From NCBI GenBank assembly GCA_030035585.1, contig CM057481.1:57669128-57733127 (forward strand): DNA of 64,000 nt. The letters are read 5' to 3'. Shown one piece after another: positions 21,932 through 32,985 of the stretch. Within the stretch, counting starts at the first letter, position 1; the number at the start of each line of letters is the position of its first letter. Source of the DNA: Dugong dugon. Taxonomy: Eukaryota; Chordata; Mammalia; Sirenia; Dugongidae. A program made the position numbers and the translations under genes. The notes under the pieces are model-generated. The model did no database searches, was not told where the DNA came from, and saw nothing but the letters and a program-made list of their open reading frames with translations.

Positions 21932-22530
21932 AGTGTTGTTGTTGTTGTTGTCATGTCATCTTCGAGTCATGGTGACCCAGTATACAACACAGCAAATTGC
22001 TGCCCAGTCCTGTGTCATCTTCACAGCCATTGGCATGCACAAGTCCACTGTTGTGGCCACTGTGTATTCTGAATGCCTTCCAACCTAGGGGCTCATCTTC
22101 CAGCACTATATCGGACAATGTTCTGTTGTGATCTATAGGGTTTTCACTGGCTAATATTCAGAAGTAAATCTCCAGGTCTTTCTTCCTGGTCTGTCTCAGT
22201 CTGGAAGCTCCACTGAAACCTGTCCAACATGGATTACCCTGCTGGTATGTGAAATACCGCTGGCATAGCTTCCAGCATCATGTTGCTGTTGATGTTAGTT
22301 GCCATCAAGTTGATTCCAACTTATAGTAACCCCATGTGTGCAGAGCAGAACTGCTCCATAGGGTTTTCAAGGCTGTGACCTTTCAGAAGCATATCACAGG
22401 CCTGTCTTCAGAGGTACCTCTGGGTGGGTTCCAGCCGCCAACGTTTTGGCTAGTAGTCAAGTGCTTAACCATTTGCGCCACCCAGGACTCCACTGCAGTA
22501 CGACAAATGACAGGTGGGTGGTAGACTAGA
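21932..22530 (-). mobile_element. RTE-derived composite element split by an AfroSINE
   Basis: On the plus strand it begins with a (GTT)n tail, then the reversed RTE-like 3' block (TTGCTGCCCAGTCCTGTGTC) and the reversed RTE 5'-type block (AGTCTGGAAGCTCCACTGAA, TATGTGAAATACCGCTGGC) up to about 22281. It resumes after the AfroSINE at 22493 (CTGCAGTACGACAAATGACA). The uninterrupted copy at 8672-9105 shows the same order. Confidence 0.72.
22282..22492 (-). mobile_element. AfroSINE nested in the RTE-derived element
   Basis: Antisense AfroSINE of the longer-middle type: TTAGTTGCCATCAAGTTGAT, CATATCACAGGCCTGTCTTC, CTCTGGGTGGGTTCCAGCCG, head TGCTTAACCATTTGCGCCAC. A further 24-base fragment of a SINE tail (AAAACCAAACCCATTGCCGT) lies at 22543-22564. 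Confidence 0.9.
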
Positions 22531-22566
22531 TGATGATAAAACAAAAACCAAACCCATTGCCGTCTA

Positions 22567-22870
22567 TTATTCATTTTCTTAGGAGTTATAGTAATATTGC
22601 GATTGCATAGGAGGATGCCTTTATTCTTAGGAGATGCATGTCAAAGAATTTAGGGACAGAATGTCATGATATAGCAACTTACTTTGAAATGGTCAACAGC
22701 AACAACACATGCATATATAAAGGAAAATAAAGCAAATATGGCAAAACATTAAAAACTATTAAGTCTAAGTAGAGGGTGTGTGAGTGAGTATTCTATGCAA
22801 TATTTCAACTTCTCTGTATTTTTCTATATATTTAAAGTTTTTTTATAATTCAAAAGGTGAAAAGCATTGT
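22567..22870 (+). mobile_element. Old L1 (L1M-type) 3' end
   Basis: TCTTAGGAGATGCATGTCAA, AGAATTTAGGGACAGAATGT, CAACTTACTTTGAAATGGTC, AATATTTCAACTTCTCTGTA and TATTTAAAGTTTTTTTATAA follow the 3' end of old mammalian L1 elements. Confidence 0.65.
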
Positions 22871-22934
22871 TTTGTCACCACCAAGACAACCACAAGCCTC
22901 TCCCTCACCCTGCTCTCAGTTTCAAAGCTTATTT

Positions 22935-23050
22935 TTTTATTACCATTTATTAAACATCTACTGTATATGCCAGGCACTGTTTCAAGTGTTGGAGATATAT
23001 AAATGAATAAGATACTGTCCCTGTCCTTAAATAGCTCGAAATCTAGTATG
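22935..23050 (-). mobile_element. L2 3' end, antisense
   Basis: TAAACATCTACTGTATATGC, CAGGCACTGTTTCAAGTGTT, GGAGATATATAAATGAATAA: reversed L2 end. Confidence 0.7.
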
Positions 23051-23161
23051 TTTCTTTTGCCATTTTTATTCAGTTCTAAGCCAAACTCTTATAAAATCTT
23101 GGGAATGAACTAAATTTGCATCTGCTTAAGCCTAAGAACTTTTTTAAGCAATGTGTATTGA

Positions 23162-23673
23162 TCAGAGGCTGTCGTCAGTCAGCCCCTTAACATTTACTTG
23201 CTTGATAAATTTTGTGTGAAAATAGGCAGTAATGATACATTTAAGGTGTTTGAGTACACAAAAAAGTTCAATAGTGACAGTGTTGGGCGTTTGTACAAAT
23301 ACATCGTGGCTTTTTGGGTATACAATTAGATATATTTCTAACATATACAGTTGGAATGTGTTTGAAGTATGCAGTAACATTTTTAACTGACATACATGTA
23401 ACCAGTGAACACACAAGTTTTCAAGAGTCAGTGCCTTCTTGACAGCTATCATTGCTAGTGTGGATCCTCCATCAAAGAATGCCAGGAGTTTCCCACTACC
23501 TGAACATAACTGCACTGAAACTTTTCTTCCCCCTACTTCCTGATTTGTAGCCAGGTAGCCAGAAAACTCTGTCCCACTACATATTTTCTTCACATTATTC
23601 CTTTGAAGACAATGCTCACATAATTCAAGCATCATCACATTTGAAGTCCACTGTTGCAGTCCTTGCTGACCAG
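23162..23673 (-). other. Open reading frame of unknown status (possible terminal exon or chance)
   Basis: A minus-strand frame of 158 codons from an ATG at 23638 to TGA at 23162. It stays open upstream past 23673, where the minus strand shows a pyrimidine tract and TAG (CTCTTCTTTACCCTGTAG) that would serve as a splice acceptor. A minus-strand AATAAA lies at 23065-23070, downstream of the stop. The predicted protein has a Cys-rich start (MMMLELCEHC) and a central GSGKLLAFFDGGSTLA segment, but I recognise no domain or family. Its second half is AT-rich and looks like untranslated sequence. A frame this long is near what chance gives in 64 kb, so a function is not claimed. Confidence 0.25.
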
Positions 23674-24589
23674 CTACAGGGTAAAGAAGAGCAGTATGCT
23701 GAGGATGAAGGATAATGCAGAAGAAATGATTGCTGGATGTCAGGGTTATAATAAGTTTAAGAATAAGGAGTTCAGGAAGGGAATAGGAAGGTCTGCTTTA
23801 GACCTTAACCTGTGACTCCAGGTAAAAAGAAAATGGTACCAGGGCCTTGCTTTAAAACACACTAGATTTTGCAGTTGTATAACTGGCTTGAACACTCCTA
23901 AAATCCATGAGATCTGCCCAAATTAAAATGGTATTCATGACTTGTAAACAAAGCTACTGATTAAACTTGCAGACCTGAATAGAATTTCAGTTGCAGAATG
24001 ACAGTTAGATGAATTTATTGTATGTTATCTCTGATACAGGGCAGTGTCTTGGGTTGGATTTAGGAGTCTGTACTTAGTAGCCACTCAGTAAATATTTGAA
24101 TAAATGGAGGGAAGGTAGAAAGGGAGGGAGGGAGGAAGAAAAGAAGTAAACTGGATATGGAGTTACTTAGTAAACTTTGTAAGGATTTTGTGATAATTAA
24201 TTTATACCACTAGCTGAAAGCCCCTTTTCCTACATAAAAGAAAAGGTTTGATGAAGAAACTAGTAGAAGAAAAAGTATTTTTAATCTGTTAAGAGAACTA
24301 ATCATTATCAGCCCTTAAAGCAGTGAAGAAGCACTTATTTACATAAATTAATGTACTGATTACAAATCAGTCTCATCTTTGTAAAAGCAGTCCCAAAAGT
24401 TTAGAAAATATTCCAATAGGTATAATTCATGGCCACATACAGAAAATACTTGAAATTTATAACATTTTAAAATACTATGATATTTTGTACTTTTTATTAA
24501 TGTATATTTTGTTCATCCCTAAAGTTAATATAAGATATTCTTATAAGACAGCATGAAATAGGAGAAAAGAATTCCAGGGGTTCTTTAAC
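23674..24589. other. No feature recognised
   Basis: AT-rich, with a purine tract of GGGAGG units at 24119-24147 and an L2/MIR-like CACTCAGTAAATATTTGAAT at 24083. Confidence 0.4.
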
Positions 24590-24765
24590 TTGGTTTTATT
24601 AGAAGTACCTGGGGAGTTACTGGGTTTTGTTTCGTTTTTTGTTTTTTTATTTAAATGGAGGTGAGGAATTCCCACAAATTCTTGTTTTATTAGTCTGGAG
24701 TGAGGCTGGGCAAAAATATCTTTCTAAAGTTTCCAGATGATTCCGATGTATTGAGACCAAGAGTC
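24590..24765 (+). mobile_element. MER5A-like element
   Basis: AGAAGTACCTGGGGAGTTAC, a T-rich interruption, then TCTGGAGTGAGGCTGGGCAA and TTTCCAGATGATTCCGATGT follow sense MER5A. Confidence 0.6.
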
Positions 24766-24881
24766 AGTTAATCTGGCTTCTAGCCAAGCCACTGCCATTT
24801 TTGTCTGTGACCTTGAACAATTCATTTAGTTATCCTGGTCTTCAGAATCCTTATCTTTTCAATGAGGGGATCGGACTATAC

Positions 24882-25042
24882 CCCAAAACCCCGTTGCTGT
24901 CAAGTTGATTCCAACTCATAGCAACCCTATTAGGACAGAGTAGAACTGCCGCATAGGGTTTCCAAGGAGCGATTGGTGGATTCGAACTGCCAGCCTTTCA
25001 GTTAGCAGTCAAACTCTTAACCACTGCACCACGAGGGCTCCT
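24882..25042 (-). mobile_element. AfroSINE (first of a pair)
   Basis: Antisense AfroSINE (CCCGTTGCTGTCAAGTTGAT to TTAACCACTGCACCACGAGG). It is bounded by GGACTATAC at 24873-24881 and 25043-25051. Confidence 0.94.
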
Positions 25043-25051
25043 GGACTATAC

Positions 25052-25197
25052 TAACACGTTGCCATCGAGTCGATTCCAACTTACAGTGACCTTATAGGTC
25101 AGAGTAGAACTGCCCCACAGGCTTTCCAAGGAGCAGCTGGTGGATTTGAACTGCCGACCTTTTGGTTAGCAGCCAGACACTTAACCATAGCGCCACT
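25052..25197 (-). mobile_element. AfroSINE (second of a pair)
   Basis: Antisense AfroSINE (ACGTTGCCATCGAGTCGATT to CACTTAACCATAGCGCCACT). It is bounded by GGACTATAC at 25043-25051 and 25198-25206, sharing one target copy with its neighbour. Confidence 0.94.
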
Positions 25198-25779
25198 GGA
25201 CTATACCAGTGGTGTTAAATACAGGAATTTTGTGAACAGTTGTTAAACCATTAGTTACTTGAAATTGAACATGCTGGGAGTATTTACACCATGGGAATTG
25301 GTAAGCACTACAAATCAGCACCCCCACCCCCCACCCCGTGCAAGATCCAGTTTACCAGCTCATCACAGACTATGCTATCTGTAATGTCTTTTCACACTTT
25401 CTCTATCAATCTATAATTGATGAATTCAAAAGTAATCTCAAATTATAGATATCCTGGAAGATTTAGCCATCATTTTAAATTAACTCCATGGTATAATTGC
25501 CCCCAGAAACAAAAAGTAAAAAGAAGATGACAATTTTATCTATCAAAAATAATTTTAATAGAATATATTTTGATGATTGTGTCAAGTAGATTGGGACTAC
25601 TATCCCAAAGGATAATTGGGAAAGGTAGCAATGGGCCAGATACATCAATAAGCCTTCCAAGGTATGTTAAAGGTTTGAAAATGATCATATAATCTTTTAG
25701 AACAGTGTTTCTCAAATTGTGGATTGGAACTTCTGGTGGTTCTTGAGAGAGCCCTCTCCAGGTGGTTACATAACAGTAT

Positions 25780-25960
25780 TAATTAACCAAGATTCATGGA
25801 TAGTGGACAGATAGAAGGATAGAAATGTAATAAAGGAAATGTAGTGAATGTCAGTTGGTAGTATCCAGATGATGGGTACAGGGATGTTCACTGTTTAATT
25901 TTTCCAACTTTCTATATGCTTGAAAATTTTTACAATATTGGGGAAAAAAAACCATGAGAA
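25780..25960 (+). mobile_element. Old L1 3' end
   Basis: GTAGTATCCAGATGATGGGT, CAACTTTCTATATGCTTGAA and ATTTTTACAATATTGGGG plus a poly-A run fit the 3' end of an old L1. Bases 25700-25770 (CAGTGTTTCTCAAATTGTGG) look like the end of a hAT MITE but are too short to name. Confidence 0.55.
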
Positions 25961-27116
25961 TGCTTATTCTGTCTTCAATTTTCTTTAAATTCTTGAAGTC
26001 TCATGAAAATCTCTTGGTGCTAATATGATTTTAATAAATTGCTTGGGCTAAGAGCCACTGGCAGGGTGTTATTTAGGTAGAATTTAACTAAAATGTTTTA
26101 TTTTTTTGTATTTATTGTTACCTTCAGTTTATGAGAATTAATACCACTTTCCCACCGTAGATAGTAATGCTGTTCCCTTTTCAAATAATGCAAATGAGTT
26201 TTAAAATATTTAGTAAACAGTAGGCAGGCGGTACACTGCTTAAAAAAAGCACAAGATTGCTATAGGAAAAGGGAGGCTATTGAAGAAATTTAAGTAAGCA
26301 ACCTCACTAATTTTTCCAGAAATTAAACTATTCACCCTATGCTCTTTGTATGACCATAGAATGAATATAGAGTTTTGGCTTTTAAACTTCTTCTGGCCAC
26401 TGTTAAACTTCCATATGTGGTAATGACTACTTGTCTCCATGTTCAGATTTTCTTCAAAAGCCCGCTGAAGCTAACATCCAAGATAAAGCCTGTTGGTTTT
26501 CTGGGCTTAAGATGTGGCACTCTTTACTTGCTTTTAGAAAACATTGACGTAATTCCTGAAAAAAAGATACAGTCCCAAAATAGGAGTTAGGCAGAGTGGT
26601 TTGCCAAGCTGAGCCTGGCTGTAGGTTGGGTTTGACTCTACCTGTCACAGTCATTGTTTCTTTATAGAATTTTCTTGATAGAATTTAGAAAACACTGTAA
26701 AGTACTGCACTTCTACAAAGTAAATGTACAATAATGTGTTTCTGTAAAAACAAAAGAGCAAGAAATATTCAGCAAGTTAGTGTTTTTACACTACTTCCAT
26801 CTGTCTGTTGGGGATTATCAGTTTATTACTATCTGAATGGAATTTCACGTTTTTGGGTTTTTTTTCCCCAGTGCTCGAATTAATAGTCACAAAGGCAAGT
26901 AATCAGAATAACTGGAATTTATCTACCAAAAGAAAAAACTTTTTTTTTAATGCATAATGCAGGAATATACTACCCTCATATGCAATTTAAACGGTTAAAA
27001 AGTGTGTTATTTCCCAGAACCAGTTAGAGTTAGAATTTTGGCATAAATCCTTTTCAGGCCACCTTTTAATGCATTTACAATGCATACATATATACATGTA
27101 CACATGTATCTTAATT
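25961..27116. other. No feature recognised
   Basis: Unique AT-rich sequence with several poly-T runs. The short ORFs in both directions are not supported. Confidence 0.4.
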
Positions 27117-27340
27117 TTTTCTTTAAATAAATATATATGTATATATATATAAAATATATTGTTCTGTAGCTTGTATTTTCACTTAGTAATAGGTCTTAGA
27201 GATTTTCTTATGTTTTCTTTAAATAAATATATATATGCATATATATATATGTTTATATGTGTATATGTATGTAGTGTGTGTACATATTGTTTTGTGGCCT
27301 GTATTTTCACCTAATAATGGGTCTTAGAGATCTTTTTATG
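27117..27340 (+). repeat. Two tandem copies of an AT-rich unit
   Basis: Unit 1 (27117-27212) and unit 2 (27213-27340) both begin TTTTCTTTAAATAAATATAT, pass through a (TA)n tract of different length, then read TTGTATTTTCACTTAGTAAT or TGTATTTTCACCTAATAATG, and end TCTTAGAGATTTTCTTATG or TCTTAGAGATCTTTTTATG. The flanking 27340-27480 stretch looks like an old antisense LINE fragment. Confidence 0.75.
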
Positions 27341-28953
27341 TTAATATATATGGGACTACTTTATTATATTTTAAGACTTCATAGTATTCCATTTTGATGG
27401 GTGTTTAGATTATTCACAGTTTTGTTTTGATATTTTTGCACCAGTGAACATCATTAGCTATGTCTTTTTGAACTTTTGCAGGTATTTTGATACACTACAA
27501 GAATTAAAATTGCTAGAACAATGTATGAATATTTTAAAATTTTATTTACTATTTAAAACAAATTATCTCAGGTTTTTATGAACTTTCTACTCTATTGACA
27601 AATATGTGTCGATTTGGAATATACATTATTAATGACCTAATAATCCTGTGGTGGGACTCAAAGTGCACTCTTCAAGTATTTGCTAAAATTTGTTGTTTCC
27701 ACTTTGTGTTATAGTCTGCAAGTGCCCTTCCTATTCTCACACGCGTTCTTTCCCACTTCCCCACCCCCAGATTGCGGACATATTCAAACCAGAAGTTCAC
27801 TGATTTCTGTAGCTAACTCCATCTTTCCCAGTACTTGCCATGTAATAATTGCTCAGTGAATATTGAAAAAGTTTCCTTATTGAAACGCCACTCTTATTGA
27901 CATATAAAATCATAATTTTTTTAATATTCAAACTGTTACTTTTTTGTAATGGCTTGATAGTATTTGCTTTCATTGTTGGGGTTCAACTTTATAGTGAATT
28001 TTGTGTTTAATTGCAGTATTTTATAGTAGTTTCAGTATTATTACATTTGGGAAATGAGGTAGAAATCTACAAGTGAGTAGGTAAAATTATTTTTTAAAAA
28101 TTAACTCAGTTTTATAGACCTTGAATTTTAGCATGTTACCCAGTTGAGAGCAATTCCTGTTAACATATGCATCTTGAGAATACACATTAAATAAAACTAG
28201 TGAACCAAAGAATAATGTATTTTTATGAGCTAATTGCTAGCGGTAATTTTTTTTTAACTTACCTCAGAAAGCTATGTTAATCTTTGGACTTTGACCATTT
28301 TCTTCCTCAAGCATAGATAATTATCTAAAAATTGTCATCTTACGAAGAAATCTGTTAATGAAAGTCTGCAATTAATAGATAATCTGGTTTTAATAACCCA
28401 ACTGAAAGTCCTGAACATGAAGAGTGATTTTCTTTGTTGTATATTAATTTTTTTTAAGTGAAATGCCTTGGAGATGACCAACATATTTGACATCGTTTTG
28501 CCTGAAAAGACCTGAACATATGTAGATCCCATATAGATATAATTATCATTTTTGTATGGCACTTTTATGATGAGAAAGGAATATACGTTTTGAGTTTGTA
28601 TTTTTACTTTGTCTGAATTGAGGTTGGGAAGTGATTAATTACAGGGCAGTGTTTCTTGTCAAGTTGTGAATAAATACGTTTAGCATTAGTATAACTGTTT
28701 ACCAACAGGAAAACCCATATTGCTTGCCAAGCAGTTGATTAAAAAACACATTCAATTCATCATACAGTCTCTGTAGGAAGGATCTTTACATTTGTTTAGG
28801 TTGGCATTTAGTAATTAAATCTCTTTAAACATTTTAATTAGGCTGAAGGCCACCTAGAACCTTTGCTCTCGTTTTGAGAACACTTTCAGATATGAATAAG
28901 CACAAAGCTGTAGGGCAGCTGTTGTCACTTTCACAGGAGTCTGAAATCTGAAG
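27341..28953. other. No feature recognised
   Basis: AT-rich unique sequence. Bases 28100-28260 contain several homeodomain-type TAAT/ATTA motifs, which is expected by chance in such composition. Confidence 0.35.
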
Positions 28954-29116
28954 CAGCGCTTCTCAAACTCCAGTGTGCATAGCTTGTTACAATACAGATT
29001 CTTGACTCCCACCTTCAGAGATTCTGATTCAGTAGCCTGGGATGGGGACCAAAAATACACATTTCTCACAAGGTTCCAGCTGATACTGATGCTGCACCAT
29101 ACTTTGAGAACAGCTG
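28954..29116 (-). mobile_element. MER5A, antisense
   Basis: Starts CAGCGCTTCTCAAACTCCAG, has CCACCTTCAGAGATTCTGAT and TAGCCTGGGATGGGGACC in the middle, and ends CTTTGAGAACAGCTG, giving inverted termini of about 15 bases. The middle gives the antisense orientation. Confidence 0.8.
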
Positions 29117-29434
29117 TTCCAGAGTATTCACTTGTGATTTGTAAGTTGACAACCTGATTGATTTTTCGTAATAGCTTTTTAAACCAAACCAAACCTTTTT
29201 GAAAAAAGACTTTTATTTGACAGGTAACATAGACATTTCAGAACAAGGAACTGTTGAGGAAAAAAAAAATGGCAAAAGTGTTTTCATGTAAGATTTTGGA
29301 GGAGGGGCAGCAGATGAAAAACTGGTATCATTGTGTATTTGTTCATTCGTTTTATTTTCACTGAGAACAGGGGAACAATTCTGAAGTCATTCTTCCTAGT
29401 TCCCTTTATGCATGCTTCATCTTTTCTAGCAGCA

Positions 29435-30090
29435 AGTGTATTGAAGTGGTTGAGAGTTGGACTCTATCACTTCGAGCTGACATCTTGGCCAAATTACTTT
29501 CACGTGCTAGTTCTCTATTGCTGTGTAACAAAATACGCCAGATTTTAGCAGTTTAAAACAGCAAACATTAGCTGTATAGTTTCCAAGAGTCAGGAACACG
29601 GGAGTAGCTTAGCTGGGTGATTCTGTCGTAGGGCCTATCATGAGGTTGTAGTCAAGTTGGTTGGCCAGGGCTGCAGTCTCTGAAGTATCTGGAGTGTCTG
29701 CTTCCAAGCCCACTCAGGAGGCTTCCATTACTTACTCTGTGGGCTTCTCCATTGGGCTGCTTAGAACATAGCAGGAAAGCATACCCAAGACAGAAGCCAC
29801 AGTCTTTTTATAACCTTATCTGAGAAGTGAGATTATATCACTGTGCAATATTCTGTTCAATAGAAGCAAGTCACTAAATCCAGCCCATATTCAAAGGAAC
29901 AAGAAGTAAGCTCCATCTCTTGAAGTGAGTATCAAAGAATTTGTAGACATGTCTTTAAAACTATCACAGTATATAAGTATCAGTTTTCTCATCTATAAAA
30001 TGGGAACAGTATGAAATGATCATGAGCACATTGTTTGAGACTCAATGGGATCAATAATGGTGGTGTTTACTACAGTGCTAACCATAATCA
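29435..30090 (+). mobile_element. MIR SINE split by an MLT1 LTR
   Basis: First half 29435-29503 (TGAAGTGGTTGAGAGTTGGA, CATCTTGGCCAAATTACTTT). Second half from about 29968 (GTATCAGTTTTCTCATCTAT, AAAATGGGAACAGTATGAAA). The LTR lies between them. Confidence 0.72.
29505..29967 (-). mobile_element. MLT1-class LTR, antisense
   Basis: Antisense MLT1: TTCTCTATTGCTGTGTAACA, GAGTAGCTTAGCTGGGTGAT, ATCATGAGGTTGTAGTCAAG, GCAATATTCTGTTCAATAGA. Inserted in a MIR. Confidence 0.8.
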
Positions 30091-30094
30091 TCTT

Positions 30095-30600
30095 TCATCA
30101 CCATCACCAGATTGTCTCTGACTTCTCCGTTGAAGCCCTAAAAGCCAGAAGAGAGTGAATCAGTGGAATATCCCTACAGACCTTTGGTGGGAATAGTCAT
30201 TCCTTAAAAAAGTGTCTGATGTGTAAAAGCTCTCCTCACCCAAATCCATGTTTAATGAACCGTCACATATCACAAAAGCCGCATAATTTTTTTTAATGAA
30301 GGAAACATACCGTAGTAATAAAACCAGACTCTGTATAACCAGAGAAGTTATATACTGCTATTATTATGGTTGTAGAAATGAACATTTATAATAATTTATT
30401 ATTATATAGGATTCAACAATAATTAAAAGAATAACCTGCATTACCATGTAGGGTTTATCCCTCTAACACACAAGGATGGTGACTATCATGTACCTTAAAA
30501 CTGATTATACCATTTGACTCTTTGTATTCTGTCTCTGGACTTTTGTCTTAAGAAAATAATACCAGAATCTTTGATGCAAAAAGATGTTTAACACAGTGTA
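30095..30600. other. No feature recognised
   Basis: AT-rich sequence with TTA/TAA runs at 30380-30410. Confidence 0.4.
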
Positions 30601-30602
30601 AT

Positions 30603-31150
30603 ATTTGTGGTCGGCAGCCTTTAGGATGGCCCTCAGTGATCCCCAACTTCTGATTTTCACACCTTTGTATAATCTCTCCCCATGAGGGTAGGCTGGACCT
30701 AGTGAGTTGCTTCTGATAATTACATAGAAACAGAAGAAGCAATGGAATTTCACTTCTGAGATTAGGTTATAAAAATACTGCACCTTTTTCTGGGAACTGA
30801 CTGGTGTGCTCTATTTCAGTATCTCTTTGTGTTTCTCTGTCTGTGTATCTCTATCTCTACCTCTTATCCCTCTCTCTGAGGGAAGCAAGTTGCTATGTTA
30901 TGAGAGCCCAATGTAGAGGCCAACGTGGTGAGGAACTGATGTATCCAGCCAACAATTAGCAAGGACCTGAAGCCTGTCAAAAGCCACTTAAGTGAGCTTG
31001 GGAGTGGATCCTCCCCTGTGCAAGGCTTGAGATTGACAGCAACTTCCACCAACATCTTGACTGTAGTCTTGTGAGAGGCCCTGAGTCATCCGGCTAAGTT
31101 CCTTCTAGGTTCACGACCCTCAAACTGTGAGATAATGTTTGTTGTTAAGC
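30603..31150 (+). mobile_element. MLT1 LTR, sense
   Basis: Near-complete sense MLT1: GGATGGCCCTCAGTGATCCC, GGAAGCAAGTTGCTATGTTA, GAGAGCCCAATGTAGAGGCC, GAGCTTGGGAGTGGATCCTC, CTTGTGAGAGGCCCTGAGTC, CAAACTGTGAGATAATGTTT. The overlapping minus-strand ORFs of 60-90 codons are chance. Confidence 0.9.
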
Positions 31151-31504
31151 AAGAAATAACTAGTAAAATCCTGAACACCAAAACAAACAAACCAATATAG
31201 AAAAGTTGGTAAGTATTGATTATACATAAACTTTATGGAATATTATGTAGTCAGTGTACATGACATTAATAAAGATTATTTAATAACATAAAAATACTTA
31301 AGATTTAAAGTGCAATAAAAAGAGCAAATGCAACATTTTTCACCCAGTATTATTTTATCTCTATTTGGCATCAATTTTCTTTTCCCCACCCTGAAACATA
31401 CTAGAAAGAAATACACAAAGTAATGATACTGTATGTCTGTGAGTATTAGGACTGTAAGTGATTTGTTCTACTTTCCTTGCTTTTCTATTCCTTATCATGA
31501 TTAT

Positions 31505-31636
31505 GGAGACCTGGTGGCACAGTTTGAATTCACCAGTCACTCCTTGGAAACCCTATGGGGCAGTTCTACTCTGTACTGTAGGATCGCTATGAGTCGGAAT
31601 CGACTCCATGGCAGTGGGTTTGGTTTCGCTTTTTTA
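31505..31636 (+). mobile_element. AfroSINE with deletion between the promoter boxes
   Basis: Sense AfroSINE whose head GAGACCTGGTGGCACAG is joined directly to TTTGAATTCACCAGTCACTC. About 35 bases, including the end of the A-box region and the start of the B box, are missing. The rest, to GGCAGTGGGTTTGGTTTC, is intact. Confidence 0.9.
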
Positions 31637-31639
31637 CCA

Positions 31640-32290
31640 TGATCTTGTATTATTTTACAGTGGAGAAATAATTAAGATGAAGAAGAAATAAAAGGTAAGA
31701 AAAATCAGAGGAAAAAAGACATGCAAGTATTTAAACACATGTAGCATATGAAAAATATTTAATTGTTAGGGAGAAAAAAGTTGTGAATTTATGCATTTGT
31801 AATTAAATACCTAAAAGGGAAGTGTGTAATTTCTATTCAAGATTGTATGGTATTTAAAATTTGTTCAGTGATCGTACGTTACTCGTAATTAAACACACAC
31901 ACACTAAATGAGATGTTTTTAGAAAAATACTGGTGAGTCTTTTCATTTTTACCTAGCACTTGCAGATGAAAAGTACCATGTAAATCCATGGTAATATTAT
32001 TGATGATAACTTAGTGACATTTTAGTGTGAGTCCAGAAATAATTTATGCAACAGACTTTAATAACTCATCTTGGCTAGTTAATTTTCTTAAAATCTAAAT
32101 CTTTCCATACAGGAGGATTTTTGGATTGTTGGTCTTGTTTAGCATTAGGATTTTTGTAAATTCCATTCCAGTGATCACTCCAGTGATGCTTTGCTGTCTG
32201 CCTCTCCCTCTTCTGGTTCTTTTATAGCATGCCAGTGCCTTCCATGATGACTGATTCCACCTCCTCATGGGGTTCTCCTTTGGGGTCTGC
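31640..32290. other. No feature recognised
   Basis: AT-rich unique sequence. No supported gene or repeat. Confidence 0.4.
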
Positions 32291-32303
32291 TATAGGTCAC
32301 TGT

Positions 32304-32516
32304 ATGGGCCTCAGTGGTGCAAACAGTTAATGAACTCGGCTGTTAACCAAAAGGTTTGAGGCTTGAGCCCACCCACAGACAGCCTCAGAAGAAAGTCCTG
32401 GCGATCTACTTCAGAAAAATCAGCCACTGAAAGTCCTATGGAGTGTAGTTCTACTCTGATACACATGGGGTTGCCGTGAGCCAGAGTCGACTCAGTGGCA
32501 CCTGGTTTACTGGTAT
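32304..32516 (+). mobile_element. AfroSINE, longer-middle subfamily
   Basis: Sense AfroSINE (GGGCCTCAGTGGTGCAAACA, AAAGGTTTGAGGCTTGAGCC, TCAGAAAAATCAGCCACTGA, GAGTCGACTCAGTGGCACC), exactly bounded by TAGGTCACTGT at 32293-32303 and 32517-32527. Confidence 0.95.
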
Positions 32517-32527
32517 TAGGTCACTGT

Positions 32528-32979
32528 GATACAAGTGTCTAGAGAAGGGCTGGTGAGCAGAAACATTAAATTCTCCAAGTTGTTTGGGACCAGATACTTT
32601 TTCTCCTTTTAGAACCAAAACAAAGCAAGGTTTTGTTTCTTTTCTTGTTCATTTGTTAGATGCAGTAGCATGGCATTTTTAAAAAATAGTCTGTTTTTTC
32701 TACTTCTTGAGTTCTTTCTTTTTAAAATTACCTGAAGCATTTTGCTAAGTTTTGACTTCTTTATATATCTTTCTGTGATGCCCACAACTGATGTTCATTC
32801 TTTTTATTTTATTTTACTTTCTGAATAGGTCTGAATAAATAATTTCTTTTAAAAGGATCAGCACAAAGTTGGTTCTTATGAGATGGATGTAAAAGATGTC
32901 CCAAATGTCCAACTTTTCCAAATTACTGTACCACTCCATCATCTCTAACATCAACTGCTCCTCCTCCCCTCCTGTCTTT
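32528..32979. other. No feature recognised
   Basis: AT-rich unique sequence with poly-T tracts. Confidence 0.4.
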
Positions 32980-32985
32980 GGGTTC

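Noticed and set aside
27121-27260. TA-rich tract considered as an origin or promoter
   Set aside because: It is explained by microsatellite growth in a duplicated repeat, and such elements cannot be called in mammalian DNA from sequence alone.
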